From contig CASFPZ010000001.1 of assembly GCA_949296365.1 (NCBI GenBank), positions 1-64,000 on the forward strand: a DNA stretch of 64,000 bases, in the 5' to 3' direction. The notes beneath the pieces are model-generated. The model made no database searches. It worked only from the letters and a program-made list of their open reading frames with translations, and was not told where the DNA came from. This document shows, piece after piece, positions 52,656 to 62,214 of the stretch. Source of the stretch: an uncultured Akkermansia sp. (lineage in GTDB: Bacteria > Verrucomicrobiota > Verrucomicrobiia > Verrucomicrobiales > Akkermansiaceae). Position numbers and translations under genes: made by a program. The stretch's first letter is position 1. Each line of letters begins with the position of its first letter.

Positions 52656-53966
52656 ATGCTGATCGATTTTACATTTTCCAACTATCGTTGCTATCGCGAC
52701 GAGGTCGGCTTTTCGATGCTGGCCGGCAAAGTACGGTCGTTTAAGAAGAGTTTGATTCCGATCCCGGGTGAACGTTATGCCAAATTGTTGCCGTTGACTG
52801 CTATTTACGGGCCGAACGCCTCGGGTAAAAGTACCTTTGTCCATGCTTTGCAGTGTTTGCAGCGCATGGTAGAGAAAGGGGTGATTCTAGCAGATCCTTT
52901 TCGCTTGGATAAGAGTAGCCGAGAGCAACCGACTCGTTTTCGCATCATCTTTGTGGCAGAAGGCAAAGTTTGGGAATATATTTTAGCTGTTCGCGGGAAG
53001 TTAGTTGAAGAAGAGTTACTTAAACAGCGCCATGGGGCGAAGAATTGCCTCATTTTTGAACGAACTTCTGAAGGCGTTCAAATCGGAGAAAGGCTGAACA
53101 GGTCAGTAAAAGAAAAGTCCTCTCAAGCCAGTAACGATGATTTGTTTTTTAACGAATATCTCAGACGTCTGGATAAAAACGTCTTGTTTTTGCATCATGC
53201 GCAGAGTTTGCAGTTACCGCAATTGTCAGACATCCTGGCAACTGTGCGAAGATGGTTTTTGCAGACTTTGTGCTTGATCAAGGCAAACAGTCGTTATGTA
53301 CCGTTGGCATGGGACATGTTCCAGCGTACCGAGGCTTACGAACAAGCTTTGGTTCGTGTCGATACAGGCATTTCCCAAATTGGTAAACGAGAGGTTAAAC
53401 TGGAACAATTAAATATATCCCAGAGTACGTTAGACGAATTCCGGGAAAAACAAGATAAAGTCATGGTTTGCCCAGATCATTCGTTTCTCGTTGTCAAAGA
53501 TGCATCGAGCGGAGACTTGAAAGCTTTTCGTTGTTTTCCTATTCACGAAGGCAACGACGGTGAACCTGTTCCCTTTACGTTCCAAGATGAATCCGATGGC
53601 ACGCGTCGCTTGATTCACTTGTTACCGATGATTCTTGCTTACGACGATATTCCACGCGTGTTCGTTGTTGATGAGCTAGATCGTAGTCTGCATACCCAAC
53701 TTTCCAAATTGTTGATCGAATCACACCGCCTCTTAACGGCAGAAGCCAAACCCAGACAACTGATATTCACAACTCACGATGTCATGTTGATGGAACAGGA
53801 CTTATTGCGTCGCGATGAAATGTGGGCTACAGAGAAAGATCGCGAACAAGTCTCTCACCTCATTTCATTCGAAGAGTTTATCGACATCCGCAAAGACAAG
53901 GATATCCGTAAGAGCTACTTGATGGGTCGCATGGGTGGTATCCCAAACATTACTTCGTTAACATGA
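52656..53966 (+). CDS. AAA_15 ATPase, AbiLi/RloA-like
   Basis: This 436-residue SMC/ABC-type AAA_15 ATPase starts MLIDFTFSNYRCYRDEVGF. Walker A is YGPNASGKSTFVHAL near 50-64. The Walker B, VFVVDELDRSLHTQL, is near 340. The H-loop is LIFTTHDVMLMEQD near 370. An inserted helical domain lies between. Paired with a downstream RloB-family gene it forms the AbiL/RloAB-type two-gene defence systems, in which the ATPase senses infection and the partner acts as effector. It overlaps the partner's start by 4 bases (ATGA). The ATPase itself shows no damage. The assignment rests on gene pairing and motifs only. Confidence 0.82.
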   Translation: MLIDFTFSNYRCYRDEVGFSMLAGKVRSFKKSLIPIPGERYAKLLPLTAIYGPNASGKSTFVHALQCLQRMVEKGVILADPFRLDKSSREQPTRFRIIFVAEGKVWEYILAVRGKLVEEELLKQRHGAKNCLIFERTSEGVQIGERLNRSVKEKSSQASNDDLFFNEYLRRLDKNVLFLHHAQSLQLPQLSDILATVRRWFLQTLCLIKANSRYVPLAWDMFQRTEAYEQALVRVDTGISQIGKREVKLEQLNISQSTLDEFREKQDKVMVCPDHSFLVVKDASSGDLKAFRCFPIHEGNDGEPVPFTFQDESDGTRRLIHLLPMILAYDDIPRVFVVDELDRSLHTQLSKLLIESHRLLTAEAKPRQLIFTTHDVMLMEQDLLRRDEMWATEKDREQVSHLISFEEFIDIRKDKDIRKSYLMGRMGGIPNITSLT

Positions 53967-54585
53967 GCAAAAAAGGCGAAAAAACTCAAGATTTCAACGA
54001 AAATCGGGGATCCAGAATTATCGGAAAGTTTTTATTATTGTGCCAGAAGGCGTTTTGACGGAGAAGTCGTACATGGAAATCGTTAAGTCTTTTGTATCAA
54101 AAGATTATTCCATCCATGTGGTCTCGCGTAAATCAACTCGTTCTGCAATCAAACATTTGCTTCAACAGGCGAATGAAAATCTTGAAAATCTGAGACCCAA
54201 CGACGAAATCTGGATTTTGGTGGACCGAGATCGAGAAGCTCATACGGAAGAACAATTCCGGCTATTATACAAGTGGGTAAAAGAAGATGAGTAACAACGA
54301 CATGTTGCGATTAGCAATCCCAGGTTTGAATATTGGTTGTTGTGGCATTTTGTAGAGATGCCTTCTTTGGAGGAGGCCTCCAGTGATACAAAATTAGATC
54401 AATATTTGCCAGGTTATTCAAAAAGTAAAAACTTGGCAAAATTCAAAGAAAAATTGACAAAGCAACGGATTCAAACGGCTATTGATCGCGCTTATCGACA
54501 GCAAGGACTCCCCGATTGCGAACATTTGGAATGTAGAGGAAGCGGGGTTGCTGTGTTGATCAATAAAATTCTAAATTTTCATTGA
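53963..54585 (+). pseudogene. RloB/AbiLii-like effector, broken by a frameshift and an internal stop
   Basis: The start ATG at 53963 overlaps the ATPase stop. In its frame the protein runs out near 54060, but with one added A in the A6 run at 53969-53974 the sequence reads MSKKRRKNSRFQRK, then NYRKVFIIVPEGVLTEKSY, a typical RloB N-terminus. The same frame then has EIWILVDRDREAH (the DxD segment of the Toprim-like core) and meets an in-frame TAA at 54292-54294. Beyond it the frame continues with RHVAISNPRFEYWLLWHF, the RloB signature, to 54585. Two independent defects mean the effector is probably not made. One defect could be an indel artefact; the stop is less likely to be. Confidence 0.82.
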
Positions 54586-54738
54586 ATTTTACTTTATTCT
54601 TTACTCATTTTAGTTATTTTTTGGTTTCACAATTAGCTTGAAATACAGGCGGATTTGTGTTTTGATAAAATCCAATTGTGGGCAGGGCGAATCTTTGGTC
54701 CGGGCCTGTTTGGGAATTGAATTGAAAGACGATATAGC

Positions 54739-56781
54739 ATGACAGCTCAAGAGATAGCCGCGCTTATTTGGGATATCAAGGAAAGCATCCGGGGATTGTA
54801 TGACGATAGCGAGGTGGAAGATGTGATCTTGCCGTTTACCTTGTTGCGGCGTATGGATTGCGTGTTGGATCCCTGCCGTGAGGCGATTATGAAAACCTTG
54901 GAGGGGATCGACAACGATAGAATCCGTGAAGTTAAGTTGAAGTCGCAGATGCGGCGACACCATCTTTCGTTTTTCAATAAGTCTGGTTTGTCACTGGTGC
55001 GCTTGTTGGCCCAACCAGACAGTATTGCAGATAATTTCAAGCTCTACCTCGAGGGCTTTACGGACAATGTGCGCGACATCTTTTCTAACTTCGTTCACCA
55101 GGACACGAATTCAGCGTATGTCGATTTGTCGCCGATCTACGATCGTTTGGCGCGGAACAATAAATTGTTCGCCGTGACGCAGAAATTTGCTCAAGTGCCT
55201 TTGCACCCGGACGAGGTAGACAACGCGATGATGGGGACGGTCTTTGAAATTGTCGTCCGCTATTCCAAAGAAGCAGCCAACACAAAAGCCGGGCAATTCT
55301 ACACTCCGCGCGATGTCGTGCGTTTGCTGGTGGCTTTGGCCTGTTGCGGGGCAGAAGAATCGCTGGCCGAGTCTGGTCGTATCGTCTCGCTGTACGATCC
55401 TTGTTGCGGCACGGGCGGTATGCTCACCGACGGCAAGGAGTATTTGCGGCAGGCGACTGGACGCCAAGCGTCGGTAATCAATCTGTTTGGCCAAGAACTC
55501 AACGAAAAGACCTATGCCATTTGCAAAGCAGACATGTTGCTGAAGGGAGAATTGCGAGACGGTGTGGAAGACCAGATTGCGCTGGGTAACACATTGACGG
55601 ACGACCGCATGTTCGGCCGGACGTTTGACTTGATGCTGGCTAACCCTCCCTTTGGCATGGACTGGGCGGACGAATACGAGAGGGTCGCCCGCGAGAATTG
55701 TGTGGGTGGTCGCTTCGAGGCCGGTTTGCCAGACAAAAGCGACGGCTCGTTGCTGTTTTTGCAGCACATGGTCAGCAAGATGGATCCTTCGCGCGGCTCG
55801 CGCATCGGCATTGTGCTCAATGGTTCGCCGCTCTTTAACGGCGGGGCTGGCAGCGGCTGGAGCGGTATCCGCAAAATGCTCCTCGACCGCAACTTGCTCG
55901 ATGCCATTGTTGCCTTGCCCAAAAACCTCTTCTACGGCACTGATATTGCTACCTACCTTTGGATCCTAGACAACCAACGCCCGGAAACCCGCCGCCGCAA
56001 AGTTCTGTTCATCAATGCCAGTTACCCGGAATTCATCGAACCCCTCAAGCGCTCCCTCGGTAAAAAACGCTTTGCCATGACGCCCGCTGCCTCAGAAGAT
56101 CTCGTGGCCATCTACCGCGCTTACCAGCCTTGCCGCCGCAACGTGGCAGACCCAGACACGGGAGAACTCCGCTCGGTCGAGATCGCCAAACTCATTGACT
56201 ATGCCGATTTCCTCTACACGCGCGTTACCGTCAACCGCCCACTCCGCCTGGTCTTCCAAAACCTTGCAGAACGCTATGCCCAACTCTGCCACTCAGACAA
56301 ATTCAAAGCCGACGACCCCAAAAATGCCATCCTGAAGACGATTGGCGACCTCGATGGCGCCGACACCCGACGCACTGATGCCGAATTCTTCTCGTGGTTG
56401 AAGAAATGTGGCGTCAAGGCCTCGACGGCCGCGGTGGTCAAGAAAGTTCGCCTGCTGGCTACGGTGGATGAACAGGCGCCCCCAGTGCATGAAAAACCGC
56501 TCGACCCACAATCCCCGGTCGTGATGGATCCCGATCTGGCCGATGCAGAAAACATCCCCTTCGCCATCCCGGTCGAAACCTATCTGCAACAAGAGGTCTT
56601 GCCCTTTGCCCCGGATGCCGTGGCAGACCGCTCTAAAGACAAAGTCGGCTGCGACTTCCCCTTCACTCGCCTCTTTTACGAATACAAACCCTTGCGCCCG
56701 GTCGAAGACATCGTCGCTGACCTTATGGCCCTCGAACAGGATACGGAACAAGACCTCCATGCCTGGATCAAATCCCTCTAA
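54739..56781 (+). CDS. hsdM: Type I restriction-modification methyltransferase subunit
   Basis: This 680-residue N6-adenine methyltransferase subunit of a type I system starts MTAQEIAALIWDIKESIRGL. The N-terminal helical domain (to about 150) leads to FYTPRDVVRLLVAL near 190, SAM motif I LYDPCCGTGGML near 218 and the catalytic NPPFGMDWADEYE near 302 (NPPF type). A C-terminal region of about 200 residues binds HsdS. It is the first gene of a three-gene operon with hsdS and hsdR. It is close in organisation to the larger HsdM subgroup often found with a separate defence gene. Confidence 0.95.
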   Translation: MTAQEIAALIWDIKESIRGLYDDSEVEDVILPFTLLRRMDCVLDPCREAIMKTLEGIDNDRIREVKLKSQMRRHHLSFFNKSGLSLVRLLAQPDSIADNFKLYLEGFTDNVRDIFSNFVHQDTNSAYVDLSPIYDRLARNNKLFAVTQKFAQVPLHPDEVDNAMMGTVFEIVVRYSKEAANTKAGQFYTPRDVVRLLVALACCGAEESLAESGRIVSLYDPCCGTGGMLTDGKEYLRQATGRQASVINLFGQELNEKTYAICKADMLLKGELRDGVEDQIALGNTLTDDRMFGRTFDLMLANPPFGMDWADEYERVARENCVGGRFEAGLPDKSDGSLLFLQHMVSKMDPSRGSRIGIVLNGSPLFNGGAGSGWSGIRKMLLDRNLLDAIVALPKNLFYGTDIATYLWILDNQRPETRRRKVLFINASYPEFIEPLKRSLGKKRFAMTPAASEDLVAIYRAYQPCRRNVADPDTGELRSVEIAKLIDYADFLYTRVTVNRPLRLVFQNLAERYAQLCHSDKFKADDPKNAILKTIGDLDGADTRRTDAEFFSWLKKCGVKASTAAVVKKVRLLATVDEQAPPVHEKPLDPQSPVVMDPDLADAENIPFAIPVETYLQQEVLPFAPDAVADRSKDKVGCDFPFTRLFYEYKPLRPVEDIVADLMALEQDTEQDLHAWIKSL

Positions 56782-56801
56782 TCCCTCCACCAAGGCCGTG
56801 C

Positions 56802-58106
56802 ATGAAACCATACCAACACTATAAATCCTCCGGCATCGATTGGATCGGAAAAATCCCTGAAGGATGGAAAATCAATAAGTTAAAATATCTTGTTTCCTGT
56901 AATAATGAAGTATTAGATGAAGGAACAGATCCAAATAAAGTTATTCAATATGTTGAAATATCTGATGTTGATTCAATAAATGGGATTCAAAATAAAACTG
57001 AATATCTATTTAAACATGCTCCTTCTCGTGCAAGACGTGTTACACAAAAAGGTGATATTATTGTTTCGACAGTTAGGACATATTTAAATGGGATAGCATA
57101 TATTGATGATGATGGAATTATAGTTTCAACGGGATTTGCTGTATTAAGAACGAAATATATAAATAGATCTTTTCTTTATTATTATGTAAAATCAAATATA
57201 TTTTTTGCTTCTGTTGTGTCTTTATCAACTGGAGTTGGCTATCCAACTATAACTGCTTCTCAACTTATTAACATAAGTATTCCCGTTCCTCCCTTATCCG
57301 AGCAGGAGGCGATTGCGGAGTATTTGGATCGGAAATGCGGGGAGATCGATCGGATGACGGGGAAATACGAGCGGCAAATCGTCTTGTTGAAAGAGTTGAA
57401 ACAATCCGTCATCAGCAAAGCCGTCACACAAGGCTTAAATCCCCAAGCCCCACTCCGCCCCTCCGGCATCGATTGGATCGGAAAAATCCCTGAACATTGG
57501 GGAATTAAGAAACTCAAATTTGTATGTACACTTTCTCCTAAAGTTAATATAAAAGAAAAGAAATGTGATATTGAAGTGACGTTTCTACCGATGGAAAATA
57601 TAAGGAATGGTTTTTTTATTCCCAATCAAACGTCTCTAAAAAATTATGTTTCTTCATACAATTTATTTGAGGAAGGAGATATACTTGTGGCCAAAGTTAC
57701 GCCATGTTTTGAAAATGGCAATATAGTCATTGCAAATAATTTAACAAATGGCATGGGGTTTGCTTCATCAGAAATATTTGTGTTTCGGGTAAATACTAAT
57801 GATACTAAATTTGTATTTTATTATTTTCAAAATGGAAATTTTAAGGATCGAGCTGTATCCAGTATGACTGGTTCAGCTGGGTTGAGAAGGATTCCTGCTC
57901 CTTTCTTAATGAATGAATTTATTCCCGTACCTCCTCTATCCGAGCAGGCGGTGATTGTGGAGTATTTGGATCGGAAATGCGGGGAGATTGACGGGATGAT
58001 AGGGCGAATTGAGCGGAAGATTGAGTTGTTGCGCGAATTGCGGAAAACCTTGATCAGCGAGGCTGTGACGGGGAAAATCGATGTTAGGGAGGAGGTCGCT
58101 CGATGA
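56802..58106 (+). CDS. hsdS: Type I restriction-modification specificity subunit
   Basis: This 434-residue HsdS has two target-recognition domains, each followed by a conserved helical segment. The two halves start with nearly identical phrases, GIDWIGKIPEGWKINKLK near 8 and GIDWIGKIPEHWGIKKLK near 223. They end with matching LSEQ-EYLDRKCGEID helices near 165-185 and 380-400. The recognition domains (about 28-160 and 245-375) are AT-rich, unlike the helical segments and neighbouring genes, consistent with exchange of specificity modules. The gene lies 20 bases after hsdM and overlaps hsdR by 4 bases (ATGA). The DNA target cannot be read from sequence. Confidence 0.94.
   Translation: MKPYQHYKSSGIDWIGKIPEGWKINKLKYLVSCNNEVLDEGTDPNKVIQYVEISDVDSINGIQNKTEYLFKHAPSRARRVTQKGDIIVSTVRTYLNGIAYIDDDGIIVSTGFAVLRTKYINRSFLYYYVKSNIFFASVVSLSTGVGYPTITASQLINISIPVPPLSEQEAIAEYLDRKCGEIDRMTGKYERQIVLLKELKQSVISKAVTQGLNPQAPLRPSGIDWIGKIPEHWGIKKLKFVCTLSPKVNIKEKKCDIEVTFLPMENIRNGFFIPNQTSLKNYVSSYNLFEEGDILVAKVTPCFENGNIVIANNLTNGMGFASSEIFVFRVNTNDTKFVFYYFQNGNFKDRAVSSMTGSAGLRRIPAPFLMNEFIPVPPLSEQAVIVEYLDRKCGEIDGMIGRIERKIELLRELRKTLISEAVTGKIDVREEVAR
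56827..56861 (+). repeat. 35-bp direct repeat in hsdS, copy 1
   Basis: This 35-base string is identical to 57460-57494 and codes the start of each half. A second identical pair (30 bases) lies at 57317-57346 and 57959-57988. Such pairs allow recombinational exchange of recognition domains. Confidence 0.85.
57460..57494 (+). repeat. 35-bp direct repeat in hsdS, copy 2
   Basis: Second copy, offset 633 bases from copy 1, at the start of the second recognition domain. Recombination between copies would delete or swap one domain. Confidence 0.85.
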
Positions 58107-61100
58107 ACAATACACTCAACGAATGCCATTTTGAAGAACACATTGCCACTGCATTGGCAGCTAGCCCAATGTACGTCCGGCGGCAATCGCAAGATGTCGA
58201 CCTGGCGAGTGGGTGCGACCGGGGAATGCTGGAGGCATTTTTGCGAGAACAGACCGATGCTTGGTGGCGCCTGGCGAAACAGTACGGCGAGGGACGTGTC
58301 GTCGACATGGTGATCCGGGAATACAATCGCTTGCTCGACACAGGGGATGGCATGCTGAAGCTGCTGCAAAAAGGGATCACTCTGGCTGGCATCAAGATCA
58401 AGTTCGTGCAGTTTCCCCCCGGGGAAGCTACTGCAGAGAGCTCGTTAGGGCAACTGTACCGGGCGAACCGATTTGCCGTGGTGCGGCAGCTGTATTATTC
58501 GGCGGATGCGGTGGATCGGCATAAGTCCCTGGATTTGTGCATCATGATCAACGGGTTGCCGATCATCACCTGCGAGTTGAAGAACCAGGGCACAGGGCAA
58601 TGTTATGTCAACGGTATCGAGCAGTACCGCAAGAACCGCCGCGCAGACAACCGCTTGTTGCGCAACTGCCTCGTTCATTTCGTGCTAGATAACAACTACG
58701 CCTTCATGACCACGCGGTTGGCCAACGAACAAACGCGCTTCCTGCCCTTCAACAAAGACAGTAATAACCCGCCCGTCGCGGGCGATTACCCGACCTCGTA
58801 CATGTGGCGAGAGATCTGGCAGGCAGAGAGATTGTTGGACCTGATCCAGAACTTCATCAAACAATACCGGGGTGAGCAGGGGGACTTGGTCACCGTGTTT
58901 CCGCGGTACCACCAATTGCGAGCTGTCCGCAAATTGCGCTGGCTCGCGCATCGAGACGGCCCGGGGCACAATTACCTCATCCAGCACTCGGCTGGCAGCG
59001 GCAAAACCAAATCTATGGCCTGGCTCGCCCATCAACTGGCCAATATGGTTGGCCCAGGCAACAAGCCCTTGTTCGACTCGATTGTCATGGTGACAGATCG
59101 CATCGTGCTGAATCGCAACATGGCCGACGACGTCATCAATTTCGAGACGACAGCTGGGACAGTGAAGGACATCCGCCGCGGGTCGAAGAATCTGGCGACC
59201 TCCCTGGACGAAGGCAACCGCATCATCATCAGCACGGTGCAGAAATTTGCCTATGCCCTCAAAGACATGAAACGCGCCACCAGCCGCACCTACGCCGTGA
59301 TCATCGACGAGGCCCATACGGCCATCGGACAAGAAAGCGCTAAAGACATCGCGATGGCGTTGACGACAGACGACGACTTGAGGACGTTGCCGGGGTACTG
59401 CCCTGAGGAATACGAGTCGCCAGTGGACGCATTGATGGCCTACATGCAGACGATGCGGGGCGCGATGCGCCACATTAGTTATTTTGCATTTACGGCGACG
59501 CCCAAAGACAAAACCTTCTTGCTGTACGGGGAGGACGGCAAGCGGGCGCACGATGTGTATTCGATGAAGCAGGCGATCGATGAACATTTTATCCTCGACG
59601 TGTTGCAGAATTACGTCACTTACAAGACGATGATCGAGTTGGCGCCGAAAGACCCTGAACAGCTGGACGACGGCAAGGTCTTCAAAGAAAATAAGGCGCT
59701 GAAGGTGATTTACGGCAAGTTGGAGCAGGATCCGGATATTATGAAGAGGAAAGCCGAAATTGTCGTCGACCATCTCTTGAAGCGCACCTGCCGCAAGATC
59801 GACAACCGCGGCAAGGCGATGCTGGTTTGTAGTTCTCGGCGAGCTGCGGCAGAATATATGTTGGTTGTCAGCGAAATGCTGCGGCAACTCACAGGGGGAG
59901 ACGTGCGGGCACTGGTGGCTTTCTCTGGCGAGGTCGAGGGCAGGAACGGGAGAAAGTATTCAGAATCCACGCTGAATGACGACGGGGTGGCGGACGACGA
60001 GATTCGCCGCAAGTTCGAGGGCGACATGTACAGGCTCTTAATCGTGGCAGAGAAGTTCCAGACAGGGTTCGACCAGCCGTTGTTGCACACGATGTTTGTG
60101 GACCGCAAACTGGGCGGCATCCAGTGTGTACAGACGCTGAGTCGGCTGAACCGCTGTTGCCCCGGCAAAGACGATACCTTGGTGATTGACTTCCGCAATG
60201 ATCGCGAGACGGTACGCAATGCTTTCCAAGCGTATTATGCGGTGACGATGCTGGAGGGGGAGGCCGATGTCCAGCATCTGTATTCCTTCAAGTCCGACAT
60301 CGAGGCTTGCAAGGTGTTCACCCCGGCAGAAGTGGAAGAGGTGGTCTCACTCTTGGCATTGGATGGAGAAGCGGCGTCGGTGCCTTCGTTATTTGCCCGC
60401 ATCGTTGAGGAACGTTTCAAACCCCAATCGGAGAACGATCAGGATCGGTTCCGAAAATTGGTGAACCGCTACGTGAGGCAATATGGCTTCATGGCCCAGT
60501 TGATGGATTTCCTCGACCCGGACCTGGAGAAATTCTACGTCTTTTGCAAGGCGTTTTACAAGTACTTGCCCTATACGCGAGAGGCGTTGCCCATGGAATT
60601 GGTGGAATTGGTGAACCTTGATAAATTGCGCGTCCAGCTGTGTAACGAAGGTGCGCTGGAACTGAAAGACGAGGATCACAGACTGCAAGCCTCGCGGCTG
60701 GCCGAGCCGCCTGCTCGTCGACCGGAAGACGAACTGACGTTGAAAGAGCTCTTGGATCTCGTCAACGAACCCTATGTTGGGATCTTAGACGAGAACGATG
60801 CCATCATCAGGCCGATTGCTGATGAAGTCTACCTAGAGACGACGGTGAGGGAGGCCTTCTACGCCAACAACAGCAATAGAGATTTGGTCGATCTGGTGTA
60901 TAAACACGTTGATGAAAAAATAGCCGACCAAATTGTAGAATTATACAAATTTGACGAATGGAGGCAAAAGAATCCGGACGCATTCATGAAAGTCATTCGT
61001 GCGCTTGTCGACTTGTACATTAAAAGAGTCGATGAAATCCGCGACTTGCCCTACGATGAACAGGCGTTGAAACAAAAGCTTGTCGACGTGTTTCAGCCAG

Positions 61101-61633
61101 AATTTGCCGAGGTGCTACAAGACATGCATTCTCCACTGGAGAAGATAGTAGACATGATGTTTGTCGTGATCAATACGGAGACAGACAAGAAGTTTGCCGG
61201 GCTCCGGGATGTTGTCAAACGGGCATTGAACGAGGTTTACATGGCCCCCAATTTGTCGGCGGTCGATAGGCAGGCCAACTTCATCTATCTAGTCGCCAAA
61301 TATGAGGCGTTTCTCAAGAAGTTGTATGGAATGTGCTATGGTAAATTGTTACAAGCGCCTCATGGAGCGCCAGCCATGATGAGGGAAACCATTCAGTCGA
61401 TCAGATGCCTGGCTGTATTGAGAAATCATTCATCGCCCAAGTTCCGGAAATTTGCCGAATACCTGGAGCAAGTTTGTGCCTGGCGGAACAGCGAAGCCCA
61501 TATGGCACCCCAAATTTCAAAAGACGAGGCGATCAGGGGGACTAACATCGTGGTGGCGATGTACATTTATGCCGTTGGCGGCTCGCTCGACCAACTTTAT
61601 GCTAGGGCTCAATTGTTGATGGGCAAAAACTAG
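58103..61633 (+). CDS. hsdR: Type I restriction endonuclease subunit R
   Basis: This 1176-residue restriction and translocation subunit starts at the ATG overlapping hsdS. The N-terminal nuclease domain shows the PD-(D/E)xK element GLPIITCELKNQGTG near 150-165. The helicase follows: Walker A HSAGSGKTKSMAWL near 292 and DEAH-type IIDEAHTAIGQES near 400. A translocation motif FTATPKD is near 460 and QTGFDQPLLHTMFVD near 655. The C-terminal helical region binds HsdM/HsdS. Together with hsdM and hsdS it makes a complete type I system. No frameshift or truncation was noticed. Confidence 0.95.
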   Translation: MNNTLNECHFEEHIATALAASPMYVRRQSQDVDLASGCDRGMLEAFLREQTDAWWRLAKQYGEGRVVDMVIREYNRLLDTGDGMLKLLQKGITLAGIKIKFVQFPPGEATAESSLGQLYRANRFAVVRQLYYSADAVDRHKSLDLCIMINGLPIITCELKNQGTGQCYVNGIEQYRKNRRADNRLLRNCLVHFVLDNNYAFMTTRLANEQTRFLPFNKDSNNPPVAGDYPTSYMWREIWQAERLLDLIQNFIKQYRGEQGDLVTVFPRYHQLRAVRKLRWLAHRDGPGHNYLIQHSAGSGKTKSMAWLAHQLANMVGPGNKPLFDSIVMVTDRIVLNRNMADDVINFETTAGTVKDIRRGSKNLATSLDEGNRIIISTVQKFAYALKDMKRATSRTYAVIIDEAHTAIGQESAKDIAMALTTDDDLRTLPGYCPEEYESPVDALMAYMQTMRGAMRHISYFAFTATPKDKTFLLYGEDGKRAHDVYSMKQAIDEHFILDVLQNYVTYKTMIELAPKDPEQLDDGKVFKENKALKVIYGKLEQDPDIMKRKAEIVVDHLLKRTCRKIDNRGKAMLVCSSRRAAAEYMLVVSEMLRQLTGGDVRALVAFSGEVEGRNGRKYSESTLNDDGVADDEIRRKFEGDMYRLLIVAEKFQTGFDQPLLHTMFVDRKLGGIQCVQTLSRLNRCCPGKDDTLVIDFRNDRETVRNAFQAYYAVTMLEGEADVQHLYSFKSDIEACKVFTPAEVEEVVSLLALDGEAASVPSLFARIVEERFKPQSENDQDRFRKLVNRYVRQYGFMAQLMDFLDPDLEKFYVFCKAFYKYLPYTREALPMELVELVNLDKLRVQLCNEGALELKDEDHRLQASRLAEPPARRPEDELTLKELLDLVNEPYVGILDENDAIIRPIADEVYLETTVREAFYANNSNRDLVDLVYKHVDEKIADQIVELYKFDEWRQKNPDAFMKVIRALVDLYIKRVDEIRDLPYDEQALKQKLVDVFQPEFAEVLQDMHSPLEKIVDMMFVVINTETDKKFAGLRDVVKRALNEVYMAPNLSAVDRQANFIYLVAKYEAFLKKLYGMCYGKLLQAPHGAPAMMRETIQSIRCLAVLRNHSSPKFRKFAEYLEQVCAWRNSEAHMAPQISKDEAIRGTNIVVAMYIYAVGGSLDQLYARAQLLMGKN

Positions 61634-61679
61634 AATCAAACGATGAATGGTCACGACTCAATCTTGAACGTATCATGCC

Positions 61680-62009
61680 ATGAATGAAGAAGGAATCCCG
61701 GATGGGAACGACTTGCGAAAGTTGGTTCATGAAATCGCTGCGGTGACGATGCCTTTCGGGAAGTACGGTCCTGCCCATTATCCGCCTAAAGGTTGTCCAC
61801 TGATGGATCTGCCGATGGAATATTTGGCGTGGTTCAGCGAACGGGGCTTCCCCAAGGGGAAACTTGGGTACCTGATGAGCCAGTGTTGGCTCCTCCGCAA
61901 CAGTGGGTTCGACAATCTCTTCGACCCGTGGCGCCAAAAACGAGGCGGCCGTACTCTCCAAATCCACCGACGCAAACCTAAATCCTGGGACTTCGGAGAC
62001 CAGGCTTAA
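61680..62009 (+). CDS. DUF3820 family protein
   Basis: This 109-residue protein carries the DUF3820 core: VTMPFGKYGP, then LPMEYLAWFSERGFPKGKLG and a helix (YLMSQCWLLRNSGFDNLF). Family members are small and cytoplasmic, with proposed links to quorum-regulated virulence, but the molecular role is unknown. It lies 46 bases after hsdR on the same strand and could be co-transcribed. I cannot tell whether it belongs to the restriction locus. Confidence 0.75.
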   Translation: MNEEGIPDGNDLRKLVHEIAAVTMPFGKYGPAHYPPKGCPLMDLPMEYLAWFSERGFPKGKLGYLMSQCWLLRNSGFDNLFDPWRQKRGGRTLQIHRRKPKSWDFGDQA

Positions 62010-62029
62010 TCCTGTCTCAAGCTAGGAAG

Positions 62030-62118
62030 GAATTCCCCTACATTTTGGGAATTCGTTCGAAAAATGTGTGTGATTGTACAAAATTCGTACGATTTTTGTG
62101 CAAATAATCACAAAAATC
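62030..62118 (+). promoter_or_regulatory. Two stem-loops before the DUF4143 ATPase
   Basis: GAATTCCC (62030-62037) pairs with GGGAATTC (62047-62054). GATTTTTGTG (62091-62100) pairs with CACAAAAATC (62109-62118) across an 8-base loop. The first may end the DUF3820 transcript; the second, about 97 bases before the next start, could be an operator or leader structure. Confidence 0.4.
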
Positions 62119-62214
62119 ATTGGGAAAATGAGTGTGAGGATGGGGAATTACTTGGAATTTGGGGGGATCGGGTTAGGATTGGGATTGTCCACCGACATTG
62201 GATCAATTCGGATT

